Notes: a model not told the origin generated them from the sequence alone. A DNA stretch of 64,000 nucleotides from Dongia_A sp035695765 (GCA_035695765.1 DASRRI010000037.1:1-64000), one strand, 5' to 3'. Positions 45,300 to 53,983 are shown, numbered from the stretch's first letter. A program made the numbers and translations.

Positions 45300-45334
45300 T
45301 TATCTCGAATTCTGATATCTTGATATCGAGATAA
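45300..45334. promoter_or_regulatory. Inverted repeat TTATCTCGA / TCGAGATAA, probable MarR operator
   Basis: Perfect 9-bp arms at 45300-45308 and 45326-45334 enclose 17 bases that contain two copies of the palindrome GATATC. The site is in the gap between the divergent kinase and MarR genes, 17 bases before the MarR start, and is AT-rich against the background. Confidence 0.65.
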
Positions 45335-45350
45335 CTAAGCAGCTGATTTT

Positions 45351-45836
45351 ATGCAGGATTTCATCGACCGGTTCGAAATCGAGGGGTCAAGGACCCGGTC
45401 CGGAATCCATCTCGGCGACACCGCCGGCCTGCTGCGCATCATGCGGCTGGCGGCCTATCTGGAGCGGGACCTGGCCGCCAGCTGCGCGGTCAAGCCGGGC
45501 CAGTTCCAGGTGCTGGCCGCCCTGCGGCGGCGCGACCCCCTCCCCATGAAGGCGAGCGAGCTGGCGCGGGCTGCGATCCTCACCTCCGGCGCCATGACCG
45601 CAGTGCTGGACCGGCTGGAGGAAGAGGGGCTGATCCGGCGTGAGATCGATCTCGAGGACCGGCGCGCCCGGCGCATCACGATTACTGAAAAGGGCCGCAA
45701 TGTTGTCAACCGCGCGCTCGACCAGCGCATGGCGCAGCACCGCGCCCTGAACGCCGTTCTGACCCTGGAGGAGCGGGAGGCCCTCTCCACCATCTTGCGC
45801 AAGCTGCTGATTGCGGTCGAAGGCGAGGCGGCGTAA
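45351..45836 (+). CDS. MarR-family transcriptional regulator
   Basis: A 161-residue winged-helix protein. QFQVLAALRRRDPLPMKASELARAAILTSGAMTAVLDRLEEEGLIRRE in pieces is the MarR helix-turn-helix, followed by the wing DRRARRITITEKGRN. The inverted repeat just upstream points to autoregulation. It is nine bases before the hydroxypyruvate isomerase gene and divergent from an FGGY kinase, so it probably senses an intermediate of that pathway. Confidence 0.9.
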   Translation: MQDFIDRFEIEGSRTRSGIHLGDTAGLLRIMRLAAYLERDLAASCAVKPGQFQVLAALRRRDPLPMKASELARAAILTSGAMTAVLDRLEEEGLIRREIDLEDRRARRITITEKGRNVVNRALDQRMAQHRALNAVLTLEEREALSTILRKLLIAVEGEAA

Positions 45837-45845
45837 GCAGGAAGC

Positions 45846-46625
45846 ATGCTCCGCTTCGCCGCCAACATCTCCTTCCTGTTCAAGGAACTGCCGTTCCTCG
45901 ACCGCTTCGCCGCGGCGGCGGAGGCTGGATTCAAGCTGGTCGAGTGCCATTGGCCCTACGACAATCCGATCGAGGCGCTGCGCGAGCGGCTGGCGCGGAT
46001 GGGGCAGTCGCTGATCATGGTCAATACCGCGCCGGGGAATCTGGAGGCGGGCGATTTCGGGCTCGGTGCTGTGCCGGGGCGTGAAGCGGATTTCCAAGCG
46101 GCGCTGGATCAGGCTCTCTCCTACGTGAGTGCCCTGGGCGCGACGCGCATCCATTGCATGGCGGGCAAAGTGCCGGTGACGGCAACGGCCCATCGCACCT
46201 TCGTCGATAACCTGCGCATCGCCGCCGATAAGACGCAGGGCAAGGGTGTGACGCTGGTGATCGAGCCGATCAACACGCGCTCTGCGCCGGGTTACTTTCT
46301 CACCAGGTCACAGCAGGCGGTCGACATCATCCAGGAGACCGGGCGGCCGAACGTGAAGCTGCTGTTCGACGTCTTCCATTTGCAGATCATGGAAGGCGAC
46401 ATCATTATGCGGCTGGAGAAATTGCTGCCCTTCATCGGCCACATCCAGATCGCCGCTGTCCCCTCTCGCGCCGAGCCGGACGAGGGCGAGATCAACTACC
46501 GTGCCATCTTCGACGCGCTGGAGCGCATCGGCTATGACGGCGTGGTCGGCTGCGAGTACCTGCCGCGCGCCGGCACCAGGGACGGGCTGGCGTGGATGAA
46601 AAAGCTGGGCGTGTCGCCAAGCTGA
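45846..46625 (+). CDS. hyi: Hydroxypyruvate isomerase-family protein
   Basis: A 259-residue xylose-isomerase-like TIM barrel. MLRFAANISFLFKELPFLDRF and the metal-site stretches VIEPINTR, LLFDVFHLQIMEGD and GHIQIAAVPSRAEPDEGE in parts are those of Hyi/OtnI-type isomerases, which interconvert hydroxypyruvate and tartronate semialdehyde or act on 2-oxo-tetronates. AGGA precedes the ATG. It sits in a MarR-hyi-VOC operon beside two sugar kinases, so a four- or five-carbon substrate is plausible. Confidence 0.88.
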   Translation: MLRFAANISFLFKELPFLDRFAAAAEAGFKLVECHWPYDNPIEALRERLARMGQSLIMVNTAPGNLEAGDFGLGAVPGREADFQAALDQALSYVSALGATRIHCMAGKVPVTATAHRTFVDNLRIAADKTQGKGVTLVIEPINTRSAPGYFLTRSQQAVDIIQETGRPNVKLLFDVFHLQIMEGDIIMRLEKLLPFIGHIQIAAVPSRAEPDEGEINYRAIFDALERIGYDGVVGCEYLPRAGTRDGLAWMKKLGVSPS

Positions 46626-46635
46626 GGAGAGCCAT

Positions 46636-47566
46636 ATGATCCGCAATCTGCAGCATTTTGCGCTGGCTGTTCCCGATCCAGAGGCGGGCCGCAGGTTCTA
46701 TGAGACCTTCGGCCTTGTCGGAGCGGCACGCAAGAATGCGGTAGCGATGCGTTGCGACGGTCGCAACCAGGATCAGGTCATACTCGTCGAGGGCGCCAAG
46801 CGACGCCTTCACTATCTCAGCTTCGGCGTCGCGCCCGGTGACCTGGCTGCCATGAAGAAAAGGATAGAGGCAGCAGGTGTTGCGCTGCTCGACCCGCCTT
46901 CGCCAGACGCGCCAGACGGGTTGTGGTTGAGAGACCCAGACGGCACGCTGGTCAACCTGCAGGTTGCGACAGCGCAGCCGATCAACGCGATCACCACGTC
47001 GCCCTTGAACAGCCCGGGCGACTATCGCCGCATCGGGCTGCGCGGCGCGCCATCGCGGGACATGCAGACGCGCCCGCGGCGCCTCGGCCACGTGTTGCTG
47101 TTCACGCCGGACGTGCTGCGCATGGTCCCTTTCTATACCGAGCTGCTGGGCATGCGCCTCAGTGATACTGTCGCTGGGGACATGATCGCATTCAATCGCA
47201 TTCATGCGCGGTGCCGGAGACAGCGATCATCACGTGCTGGCGCTCGCCCGTTCCGAGCGGCCCGGTTTCCACCATGCGAGCTTCGAGGTCGGCAGCATCG
47301 ACGAGATCGTGAGCGGCGCCGAGCGGCTGGTCGGTGCGGGATATCGCGCGGCCTGGGGCCTCGGCCGCCACGTCGTCGGCTCGAACTTCTTCTATTACAT
47401 TCGAGATCCCTGGAATGGGCTGGCGGAATACTTCCTCGACATCGATTTCGTGCCGGGCGATGCGGAGTGGCAGGTGCGTGATTGGGACCCGCAGGACGGT
47501 TTCTTCCTGTGGTCGACCGGCGGTCCGCCTCCGCCCGATTTCGTGCAGAATTTCGAGCTGGCGTGA
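46636..47566 (+). pseudogene. VOC (extradiol dioxygenase-like) gene split by a 10-bp duplication
   Basis: Two VOC (glyoxalase/bleomycin resistance) halves are encoded in different frames. The first runs from MIRNLQHFALAVPDPEAGRRFYE to DMIAF at 47193; the second begins MRGAGDSDHHVLALARS at 47204 and ends at 47566. The break falls exactly at a tandem copy of ATCGCATTCA (47185-47194 and 47195-47204). Removing one copy joins DMIAF to MRGAGDSDHHV and restores a protein of about 306 residues typical of dihydroxybiphenyl-dioxygenase-like VOC proteins. As it stands the first frame ends at 47481 with foreign sequence. Confidence 0.9.
47185..47204 (+). repeat. 10-bp tandem duplication ATCGCATTCA x2
   Basis: Two exact adjacent copies shift the reading frame of the VOC gene by one base. 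Both halves are otherwise intact, which argues for a recent slip. Confidence 0.95.
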
Positions 47567-47571
47567 CGGCG

Positions 47572-48381
47572 CTACAGGCCGCCGATAAACGCCTCGATCC
47601 TCTCCACCACGGCATTCGGCGTATCCAGCATTGCGAAGTGACCGGCGTCGGGCAGATACGCAAGGCGCGCGTCGGGAATGAGCGCTTGCAGACGCGTCGC
47701 CGTCTCTGGCGCAATCCAGCGGTCTTCGGCGCCCCACAGGATCTGCGTCGGCACCTTGATGCGCGGATAGCGCGTCTCCAGGAAGCCGGTGAAATCGTGG
47801 TCATATTGCGCGACTTGCCGGTAATAGGCCGCCTGGCCGACGTCACCGGTCCAGGGCGCGAGCAGCGCCTGCAAGGTCGCATCATCCAGCACGCGGCTGA
47901 CGGCGGAACGCAGATGCGCAGCCAGCATCGCCTCATGCACATAATCGGGCAGGGCCTGAAACACGCCGACATTGGCGCGCACCAGCAATGAATAGGGCGT
48001 GCCCCAGGGGTTGAGCGTGACGCCGTCGACGATGGTGAGGCTTTCCACCGCCACCTCTTCCGCGAGGTGCGCACCGAGCACGGTGGCTGCGCCGAAATCA
48101 TGGCCGACCAGATGCGGGCGCTCGAGGCCGAGATGCGCGATCAGCTCGGCCAGCACATGTGCCTGCGCGCGCAGGCGCACATCCTGCTCCGGATATTTGT
48201 CGGATTCGCCATAGCCGGCGAGGTCATAGGTGATCACCTGCCAGCGGCCGCTGAGGCGCGGCCAAACGTTCTGCCAGACAAAAGACGAGCTCGGCGTGCC
48301 GTGGACGAGGATGAGCGGCGCGCCCTCGCCGTGGATGTCGTAGCGGATGCGGCCCTGGCTGGAACTGAAGGTCTTCATCAT
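47572..48381 (-). CDS. Alpha/beta hydrolase with Asp nucleophile (dehalogenase/epoxide hydrolase-like)
   Basis: A 269-residue alpha/beta hydrolase. The oxyanion motif HGTP is at 27-30 and the nucleophile elbow is GHDFG with Asp95 in place of Ser, as in haloalkane and fluoroacetate dehalogenases and epoxide hydrolases. A late catalytic His is in DAGHFAMLD. The Asp makes an ordinary esterase unlikely. ATG at 48381 or 48378 is possible. It is divergent from a LysR regulator, its probable controller, and ends five bases from the VOC gene. Confidence 0.85.
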   Translation of the reverse strand: MMKTFSSSQGRIRYDIHGEGAPLILVHGTPSSSFVWQNVWPRLSGRWQVITYDLAGYGESDKYPEQDVRLRAQAHVLAELIAHLGLERPHLVGHDFGAATVLGAHLAEEVAVESLTIVDGVTLNPWGTPYSLLVRANVGVFQALPDYVHEAMLAAHLRSAVSRVLDDATLQALLAPWTGDVGQAAYYRQVAQYDHDFTGFLETRYPRIKVPTQILWGAEDRWIAPETATRLQALIPDARLAYLPDAGHFAMLDTPNAVVERIEAFIGGL

Positions 48382-48443
48382 CGGAGCACCATGAATTGGG
48401 TTTCAGTGACAGGTCCAATTTGGTCGCAATAGACTGCGTAAAT

Positions 48444-48457
48444 AAGCGAATTTGCTT
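48444..48457. promoter_or_regulatory. Candidate LysR site AAGC-GAATTT-GCTT
   Basis: A 14-base imperfect palindrome with AAGC/GCTT ends lies between the divergent hydrolase and LysR genes, about 33 bases before the LysR start. Its size and position fit a LysR T-N11-A type site. Confidence 0.35.
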
Positions 48458-48489
48458 GCAGCGATACTTGAAGAAAGTTCAAATGACGC

Positions 48490-49455
48490 ATGCTGAAGTT
48501 CCCGCCCTTCGCGCCCTTGAAATCATTCTTCGCTGCGGCGGAATGCGGGCGCCTGCGCGCGGCGGCGGAACAGCTGGGCCTCACCGAATCCGCAGTCTCC
48601 CACCAGGTCAAGAAGCTGGAGGAATTTCTGGGCGTCGCCTTGTTCGAGCGGCACGGGCGCGAATTGCGCCTGACGGCGGCGGGTGCGCGTTTCCATCAGG
48701 CGATCCGGCCGGCCCTCGCCACGATCCAGGCGGCGACCGAGGACATGATGGCCGCGCCGCGCCGGCAGCGTGTCACGCTGACGTCACCAACCTCGATCGC
48801 GGCATTCTGGCTGATCCCGCGCATGGCAAAGCTGCAGCAGGCTCATCCCGCGATCGATCTGCAATTGGTGGCGACCAACCGGATCTGCGACCTGGGGCGC
48901 GAACAGATCGATCTCGCGATTCGCTACGGCGCTGGAGGCTGGCGCGACGTCGAGGCGCGCCAGCTGATGGCGGAGCTGTATTTTCCTGTGGCGAGCGCCC
49001 ATTTTCTGCGCAAGCACCCGCCCCGCGATCCGGCAGAGCTGCTGAAGACCAGCCGCATAATTTCCAATGCGCTACATCCTGATGAGTGGAGAGAGTGGTG
49101 CGGCGCGCACGGCTTGCAGCCGCCGCGAACATCAAACATGATCACGCTCAGCTCGGCTGAATTGGTCGTGCCCGCTGTGCTGGATGGGGTGGGAATCGGC
49201 ATGGGGCGGCGGCCGATCATCGACCCGTTGCTGAAGGATGGGCGATTGGTGCCGTTGTTCCGCGACCGGGCAATCGGGAGGGCGGCCTATTATCTGGTGC
49301 GCGCGCATGGCAGGGCGCAAAGCACGGCGGCACGGAAGGTTGCCGATTGGCTGATCGAGGAGGCGCGGGCGAGCAATGAGGGCGAGGTGAAGGTGGCGGC
49401 TGCTATGGGGAGGGGCAGCCGGAAAACCAAGAAGACGAGAGGACAAAGAGCATGA
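48490..49455 (+). CDS. LysR-family transcriptional regulator, GcvA type
   Basis: A 321-residue regulator. The DNA-binding part AAECGRLRAAAEQLGLTESAVSHQVKKLEEFLG in pieces (about 15-50) and the effector domain from about 90 with GRRPIIDPLLKDGRLVPLF near 240-260 resemble GcvA-like LysR proteins. The C-terminus is a Lys/Arg-rich tail of 15 or so residues. It is divergent from the Asp-nucleophile hydrolase. Confidence 0.9.
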   Translation: MLKFPPFAPLKSFFAAAECGRLRAAAEQLGLTESAVSHQVKKLEEFLGVALFERHGRELRLTAAGARFHQAIRPALATIQAATEDMMAAPRRQRVTLTSPTSIAAFWLIPRMAKLQQAHPAIDLQLVATNRICDLGREQIDLAIRYGAGGWRDVEARQLMAELYFPVASAHFLRKHPPRDPAELLKTSRIISNALHPDEWREWCGAHGLQPPRTSNMITLSSAELVVPAVLDGVGIGMGRRPIIDPLLKDGRLVPLFRDRAIGRAAYYLVRAHGRAQSTAARKVADWLIEEARASNEGEVKVAAAMGRGSRKTKKTRGQRA

Positions 49456-49498
49456 CCCGCAGCGCATTCGAATTCGAGCCGTCCGGTGGATTGCATCG

Positions 49499-50008
49499 AT
49501 GATGCAGTTCCTGCGCTATCTCCTGGTTACGATCATCGGCATCGTCATTGCCGCCGCCGCCCTGGTGTGGGAAGGCAGCACGCTGGAGACCGTGGTCTTC
49601 CCGGTCGGCGATGTTCCGACCGTCGATTTCGCTGCCTTGCAGCGTGGGCCGGCACCCAACCAATATCTGCTCTGTCCGCCCGGCCTGTGCACTGCCGAGA
49701 CCGATGGCGCGGCGCCGGTCTTCGATGTTCCGGTGGACCAGCTGCAAGTGGCGTGGGACGAGATGCTCGCGGCGGAACCGCGCGTGCAGGTGCTTCGGCG
49801 CGAACTGACCAACATGCAGGTGGATTACGTGCAGCGCTCGCGCCTGCTGCATTTTCCCGACATCATCACGGTGCGCTTCATTCCGGTTGATGATGCGCAT
49901 GCGACGCTTGCCATCTACAGCCGCTCGCTCTACGGCAAGGGCGATTTCGGCGTAAACCGCGCCCGCATCGAAGACTGGCTGGCAAAGCTGAAGGCGCGGG
50001 TGGGGTAG
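49499..50008 (+). CDS. DUF1499 membrane-anchored protein
   Basis: A 169-residue protein with one N-terminal membrane segment or uncleaved signal (about 5-25) and a DUF1499 domain: CPPGLCTAETDGAAPVF near the front, YVQRSRLLHFPDIITVRFI near 110 and SRSLYGKGDFGVNRARIEDWL at the end. The function of the family is not known; members are common in proteobacteria. ATG at 49499 or 49502 could start it. It is convergent with the N-formylglutamate amidohydrolase gene, two bases away. Confidence 0.85.
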   Translation: MMQFLRYLLVTIIGIVIAAAALVWEGSTLETVVFPVGDVPTVDFAALQRGPAPNQYLLCPPGLCTAETDGAAPVFDVPVDQLQVAWDEMLAAEPRVQVLRRELTNMQVDYVQRSRLLHFPDIITVRFIPVDDAHATLAIYSRSLYGKGDFGVNRARIEDWLAKLKARVG

Positions 50009-50010
50009 GG

Positions 50011-50754
50011 TCAACGAGCCTTCGCCAATACCTCTTCCAGACAATCGCCGAACAGAGCGGCCCAGCGTTGCTGGCCGGCTTGGTCGGCGATTTCGTCCTG
50101 GCGAAACTCGATCTGAAGATGCTTGAGGCCGCGGCGCAGGGCGTGGATCGGGACAGAGTAATCCTCCTCGAGGTCGAGCATATAAGGTTCGTTGTCGCCG
50201 ATCACGATTCCGGAGCGTGCGCGCAAGGCCGCGAGCGTCGGCGCGCTGAGGCGCTGGTCCTCGGCCCAGCACACGGCGATCTGCCACGGCCGCGCGATGC
50301 CGCGCAGCGACGGCGTCATGGAATGGATGGAGAGCACGATCGGCTGCTGACTGTCCGCCAGCTTGCGCTCGATCACATCTGCGATCGCTTGGTGATAGGG
50401 CTGATGAAAGTCATGCCAGCGCTTGTCGCGCTCCGCTGGCGAGAGGTTCTGGTTGGCCGGCACGTCGGTACCGTCGCTGACGCTGGGCGTGAGGTCTGGG
50501 TCCTCGAAACCACGATTGCAATCGATTAAAAGTCGCGACACTTGGGAAAGGATGGCCGGCGCATTGAAGCGGCGCGCCAGGATCTCGCTGATCGCGGCGG
50601 CACCGATGTCCCAGGCGATGTGCTGCTGAAAAGCAGTCCGCGGCAGGCCGAGATTGCCATAAGGCGGTGGCACGCGATTGCTGGCATGGTCGCAGATGAT
50701 GACGATAGGCGAAGAACCCGCCTCATTGACGAGGCGAAATGGCAGGTCGGTCAT
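50011..50754 (-). CDS. N-formylglutamate amidohydrolase-family protein
   Basis: A 247-residue FGase-family (PF05013-type) enzyme. CDHASNRVPPPYG near 21-33, AWDIGA near 47, IDCNRG near 77 and LSIHSMTP near 142 are the conserved zinc and active-site stretches. Members hydrolyse N-formyl-L-glutamate, but many stand outside histidine pathways and have untested substrates. No hut gene is nearby. It is divergent from a glutamine synthetase-like gene, suggesting a joint role in amide or gamma-glutamyl metabolism. Confidence 0.85.
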   Translation of the reverse strand: MTDLPFRLVNEAGSSPIVIICDHASNRVPPPYGNLGLPRTAFQQHIAWDIGAAAISEILARRFNAPAILSQVSRLLIDCNRGFEDPDLTPSVSDGTDVPANQNLSPAERDKRWHDFHQPYHQAIADVIERKLADSQQPIVLSIHSMTPSLRGIARPWQIAVCWAEDQRLSAPTLAALRARSGIVIGDNEPYMLDLEEDYSVPIHALRRGLKHLQIEFRQDEIADQAGQQRWAALFGDCLEEVLAKAR

Positions 50755-50846
50755 CGCGGCCGGTCGGTTGATAATTCCATGCCCTCCATCTAACGTGCCT
50801 CGGCAAGGTCGTTCAATCGAGAATCATAGGTCGCGGGGCAGGCTTC

Positions 50847-52160
50847 ATGGCGGAAGGCGACATCATCTATCTGGCGTGGAACGACCTGGTGGGCCTGACA
50901 CGCGTACGCGGCGTGCCGGCGGCCGACATCGGGCGGCGCATGGAATATGGCCTTGGCTGGGCGGTCGCGGGCCAGGCGTTGACGCCGTTCGAGCATATCG
51001 CGCCCAATCCCTGGGGTCCCATGCTGGAGGTGCGTCAGACGCCGGTGGCGGAGACCGAGACGCGGGTCGATATCTGGCCCGATGCCGCGGCGCTCCATTT
51101 CTTCCTGTGCGATTCCAAGATGCCGGACGGCAGCAACTGGGAATGCTGCACGCGCAGCTTCATGACCAAGGCGCTCGCAGCGCTCAAGGCGGAGACCGGC
51201 CTGCAATTCGTCGGCGCCTTCGAGCATGAGTTCCTGCTGAGCGGCGGGGAGAAGAATTGGTGCGTGCCGTTCTCGCTGGAGCAGGTGCGCATCAACGCCG
51301 AATTCCTGCGCGATACGACGAGGGCGCTACTCGCAGCAAAGGTCGGCGTGGAAACCGTCGAGCCGGAATATGGCGTGCTGCAATACGAGGTTTCCTGTGC
51401 GCCTGCCTTGGGGGCCATGGCAGGCGACCGCGCCATCGTCGCGCGCGAGGTGATCCGCGAAGCGGCGCGGCGGCTCGGCTTGCGCGCCAGTTTCACGCCC
51501 AAGCCGCAACCGGACCAGGTCGGCAACGGAGCGCACCTCCATTTCAGCTTCCGCGATGAAGGGACCAGGAACGCGGCCTTTGATCCCGATGTGCCGACCA
51601 ACATCTCGGCCGTCGCGCAACATTTCATCGGCGGCGTGGTCCGGCACATGCCAGCCTTGTGCGCGCTGATGGCGCCGAGCCCGGTTTCGTATCTACGCCT
51701 AGGCCCGAGCCATTGGAGCTGCGGCTATAACGCCTTCGGCATTCAGAATCGCGAAGCCTCGATCCGGGTCTGCCCCTCGCCGGAGCGCGATCCGGCCAAG
51801 CGCGCCAGGGCATTCAACCTGGAGATCCGCATCCCCGATGCGACCGCCAGCCCCTACATGGTGATCGGCGCCCTGGTGAATGCAGGCCTTGCCGGCATCC
51901 GCGAAAAGCTGCCGCTCCCGCCCGTGGTGGATCGCGACCCTGGAGAGCTGACCGAGGAGGAGCGCAAGCGCCTTGACATCGTCGCACTGCCGTCGACCCT
52001 CGCGGAGGCTTTGGACGTGCTGGAGGCCGACGAGCTAGTCAAGTCCTGGATGTCGCCGAACATGTATTTGACGTATACGGCTGTGAAGCGGATCGAGGCC
52101 GCGATGTTCGCGGACCAGGATCCGCGCTACATGTGCCAGCGCTATCACGATGCCTACTGA
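50847..52160 (+). CDS. Glutamine synthetase-like protein (FluG/gamma-glutamyl ligase type)
   Basis: A 437-residue member of the glutamine synthetase superfamily: an N-terminal beta-grasp region (about 1-95) and a C-terminal catalytic domain with FVGAFEHEFLL, the ATP/metal motif NGAHLHFSFRDEG near 225, and RVCPSPERD near 310. Its motifs deviate from GlnA, as in gamma-glutamylpolyamine or FluG-type enzymes that ligate glutamate to amines. The next gene, an amidohydrolase, starts inside its last 11 bases; in FluG the two domains are fused, in the opposite order. Confidence 0.85.
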   Translation: MAEGDIIYLAWNDLVGLTRVRGVPAADIGRRMEYGLGWAVAGQALTPFEHIAPNPWGPMLEVRQTPVAETETRVDIWPDAAALHFFLCDSKMPDGSNWECCTRSFMTKALAALKAETGLQFVGAFEHEFLLSGGEKNWCVPFSLEQVRINAEFLRDTTRALLAAKVGVETVEPEYGVLQYEVSCAPALGAMAGDRAIVAREVIREAARRLGLRASFTPKPQPDQVGNGAHLHFSFRDEGTRNAAFDPDVPTNISAVAQHFIGGVVRHMPALCALMAPSPVSYLRLGPSHWSCGYNAFGIQNREASIRVCPSPERDPAKRARAFNLEIRIPDATASPYMVIGALVNAGLAGIREKLPLPPVVDRDPGELTEEERKRLDIVALPSTLAEALDVLEADELVKSWMSPNMYLTYTAVKRIEAAMFADQDPRYMCQRYHDAY

Positions 52161-53298
52161 GCAGCCGCTGGATCTGGCGCTCGATCTGCCGCTGATCGAT
52201 CATCATTGCCATGGCGTCTCGCCGGCGGAGCTGGACTATGCAGCCTTCCAGGCGATGTTCAGCGAGAGCTACCTGCCGCCGCCGCCCGGCACCAGCGAAT
52301 TCCAGAAGCCGCTCGGCCTGGTGATCCGCCGCTTCTGCGCGCCGGTGCTGGATCTGGAGCCGCTCAGCAGCGGCGAAGCCTATGTCGCGCGCCGGCTGGA
52401 GTTAGGCGCGGCGGAGGTCAACCGGCGGTTCCTCATGAGCGCCGGTCTCGAGCGATTGCTGGTGGATACCGGCCACCGCTCCGAAGCCATCCTCAGCTGG
52501 AAGGAGATGGGCAAAGCCGCCGGCAAGCCGGCGCATGAAGTGGTTCGCATCGAGGCGGTAGCAGAGGAAGTGGCGAAGAGCGGAATCTCCGCGAGCGACT
52601 TCTCGGATACCTTCGCCGCTGCATTGGAGGCGCGCGCCAAGAACGCCGTCGGGCTCAAGACCATCGTCGCCTATCGCACGACCTTCAACATCGACCAGAG
52701 CGCGCCCACCAAGGCGGAGGTGATCGGCGCGGCCAGCGACTGGTTCCGGAGGGCGGTGGAGATGGGAAAATGGCGGCTGAATGACCGCACAATCATCCGC
52801 CATGGCCTGTGGATCGGCGCGGAACTGTGCCGCGCCCGCAAGTTCCCGCTGCAAGTCCATGTCGGATTCGGCGATCCCGACATTTACATGCACGCCTGCG
52901 ATCCGACGCACTTCACCGACTTCATCGCGGCGATGGAGACGTGGCAGGTGCCGGTCACGCTCCTGCATTGCTATCCGTTCCAGCGCGAGGCGGGCTGGCT
53001 GTCGGAGATCTTCCAGAACGTCTATTACGATGTCGGCTGCGTGCAGAACTACACCGGCCCCAGCTCCGCCGATATCTTCGGCGAGGCGCTGGAAATGGGG
53101 AAGTTTACCAAGCAGCTTTATTCCTCCGACGCGTTCGGTCTGTCGGAGCTGTATTATCTCGGACAATTGCTGTTCCGCCGCGGCGTAAAGCAGCGCCTCG
53201 ACCGCTGGATCGCGGAGGATTTCTGCACGGTACGCGAAGCCGACGAGATCGTGCACCTGATCGCCAGCGAAAATGCTCGGCGGATTTGTGCGATATGA
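52150..53298 (+). CDS. Amidohydrolase, FluG N-terminal-domain type
   Basis: A 382-residue amidohydrolase-2 TIM barrel. IDHHCHGV at 16-23 is the first metal site, RHGLWIGA and LQVHVGFGD near 235 supply a later His, and LYSSDAFGLSELYY near 320 has the conserved Asp. It overlaps the glutamine synthetase-like gene by 11 bases and so is translationally coupled to it. By analogy with FluG it would hydrolyse an amide-type bond in the same pathway; the substrate is unknown. Confidence 0.84.
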   Translation: MPTEQPLDLALDLPLIDHHCHGVSPAELDYAAFQAMFSESYLPPPPGTSEFQKPLGLVIRRFCAPVLDLEPLSSGEAYVARRLELGAAEVNRRFLMSAGLERLLVDTGHRSEAILSWKEMGKAAGKPAHEVVRIEAVAEEVAKSGISASDFSDTFAAALEARAKNAVGLKTIVAYRTTFNIDQSAPTKAEVIGAASDWFRRAVEMGKWRLNDRTIIRHGLWIGAELCRARKFPLQVHVGFGDPDIYMHACDPTHFTDFIAAMETWQVPVTLLHCYPFQREAGWLSEIFQNVYYDVGCVQNYTGPSSADIFGEALEMGKFTKQLYSSDAFGLSELYYLGQLLFRRGVKQRLDRWIAEDFCTVREADEIVHLIASENARRICAI

Positions 53299-53305
53299 GG
53301 CCTGC

Positions 53306-53947
53306 ATGACCCAACCCTTGAGCCGCGAAATCCCCCTCGTTGCCGCGCAATCGGCGTTGCTGTTCATTGATGTGCAGAACTTCTCCGCCAAGCGGGACGG
53401 GGCGGAGTTTCGCGACATTCCGGAGGCGGAGTTCCAGGCGAGATACGGCTGGTATTTCCGCGAGCTTGCGGCGCGCGTCATTCCCAACATGCAGCGGCTG
53501 CAAGCAGCTTTCCGCAGGGCGAAGGTGGAGGTGCTCTACACCACGATCGAAAGCCTGACCAAAGACGGGCGCGACCGCAGCCTCGATTACAAGATCACCG
53601 GCTTCAATGTGCCGAAAGGTTCCTGGGACGGCAAGGTGATCGACGAGTTGGCGCCAAGCGATGACGAGATCTGCCTGCCGAAATCATCTTCCAGCGTGTT
53701 CGTCTCTACCCACATCGATTACCTGCTGCGCAATCTCGGGGTGAAGCAGCTGGTCATCAGCGGACTCATCACCGATCAGTGCGTCGAGTCGGCGATCCGG
53801 GACGCCTGCGATCTCGGCTATCTGGTGACGGAAGTGATGGATGCCTGCCTCACCTACAGCAAGGAGCGGCACGACAATTCCCTGCGCGCCATCAAGGGCT
53901 ATTGCCGCCAGCGCACCACCGATGAGGTAATCGCGGAGCTGGCATAG
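53306..53947 (+). CDS. Isochorismatase-family cysteine hydrolase
   Basis: A 213-residue protein with the complete catalytic triad of the family: Asp22 in LFIDVQNF, Lys126 in LPKSSSS and Cys159 in ITDQCVESA. Members include N-carbamoylsarcosine amidase, nicotinamidase and ureidoacrylate amidohydrolase, all of which cut C-N bonds. The ATG at 53306 with TGAGG ahead of it is preferred over one at 53273 that overlaps the previous gene. It closes the three-gene FluG-like operon. Confidence 0.87.
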   Translation: MTQPLSREIPLVAAQSALLFIDVQNFSAKRDGAEFRDIPEAEFQARYGWYFRELAARVIPNMQRLQAAFRRAKVEVLYTTIESLTKDGRDRSLDYKITGFNVPKGSWDGKVIDELAPSDDEICLPKSSSSVFVSTHIDYLLRNLGVKQLVISGLITDQCVESAIRDACDLGYLVTEVMDACLTYSKERHDNSLRAIKGYCRQRTTDEVIAELA

Positions 53948-53983
53948 TGGGGCGAGCAGCGACGTGTGCGCGTCGCCGCGCGC

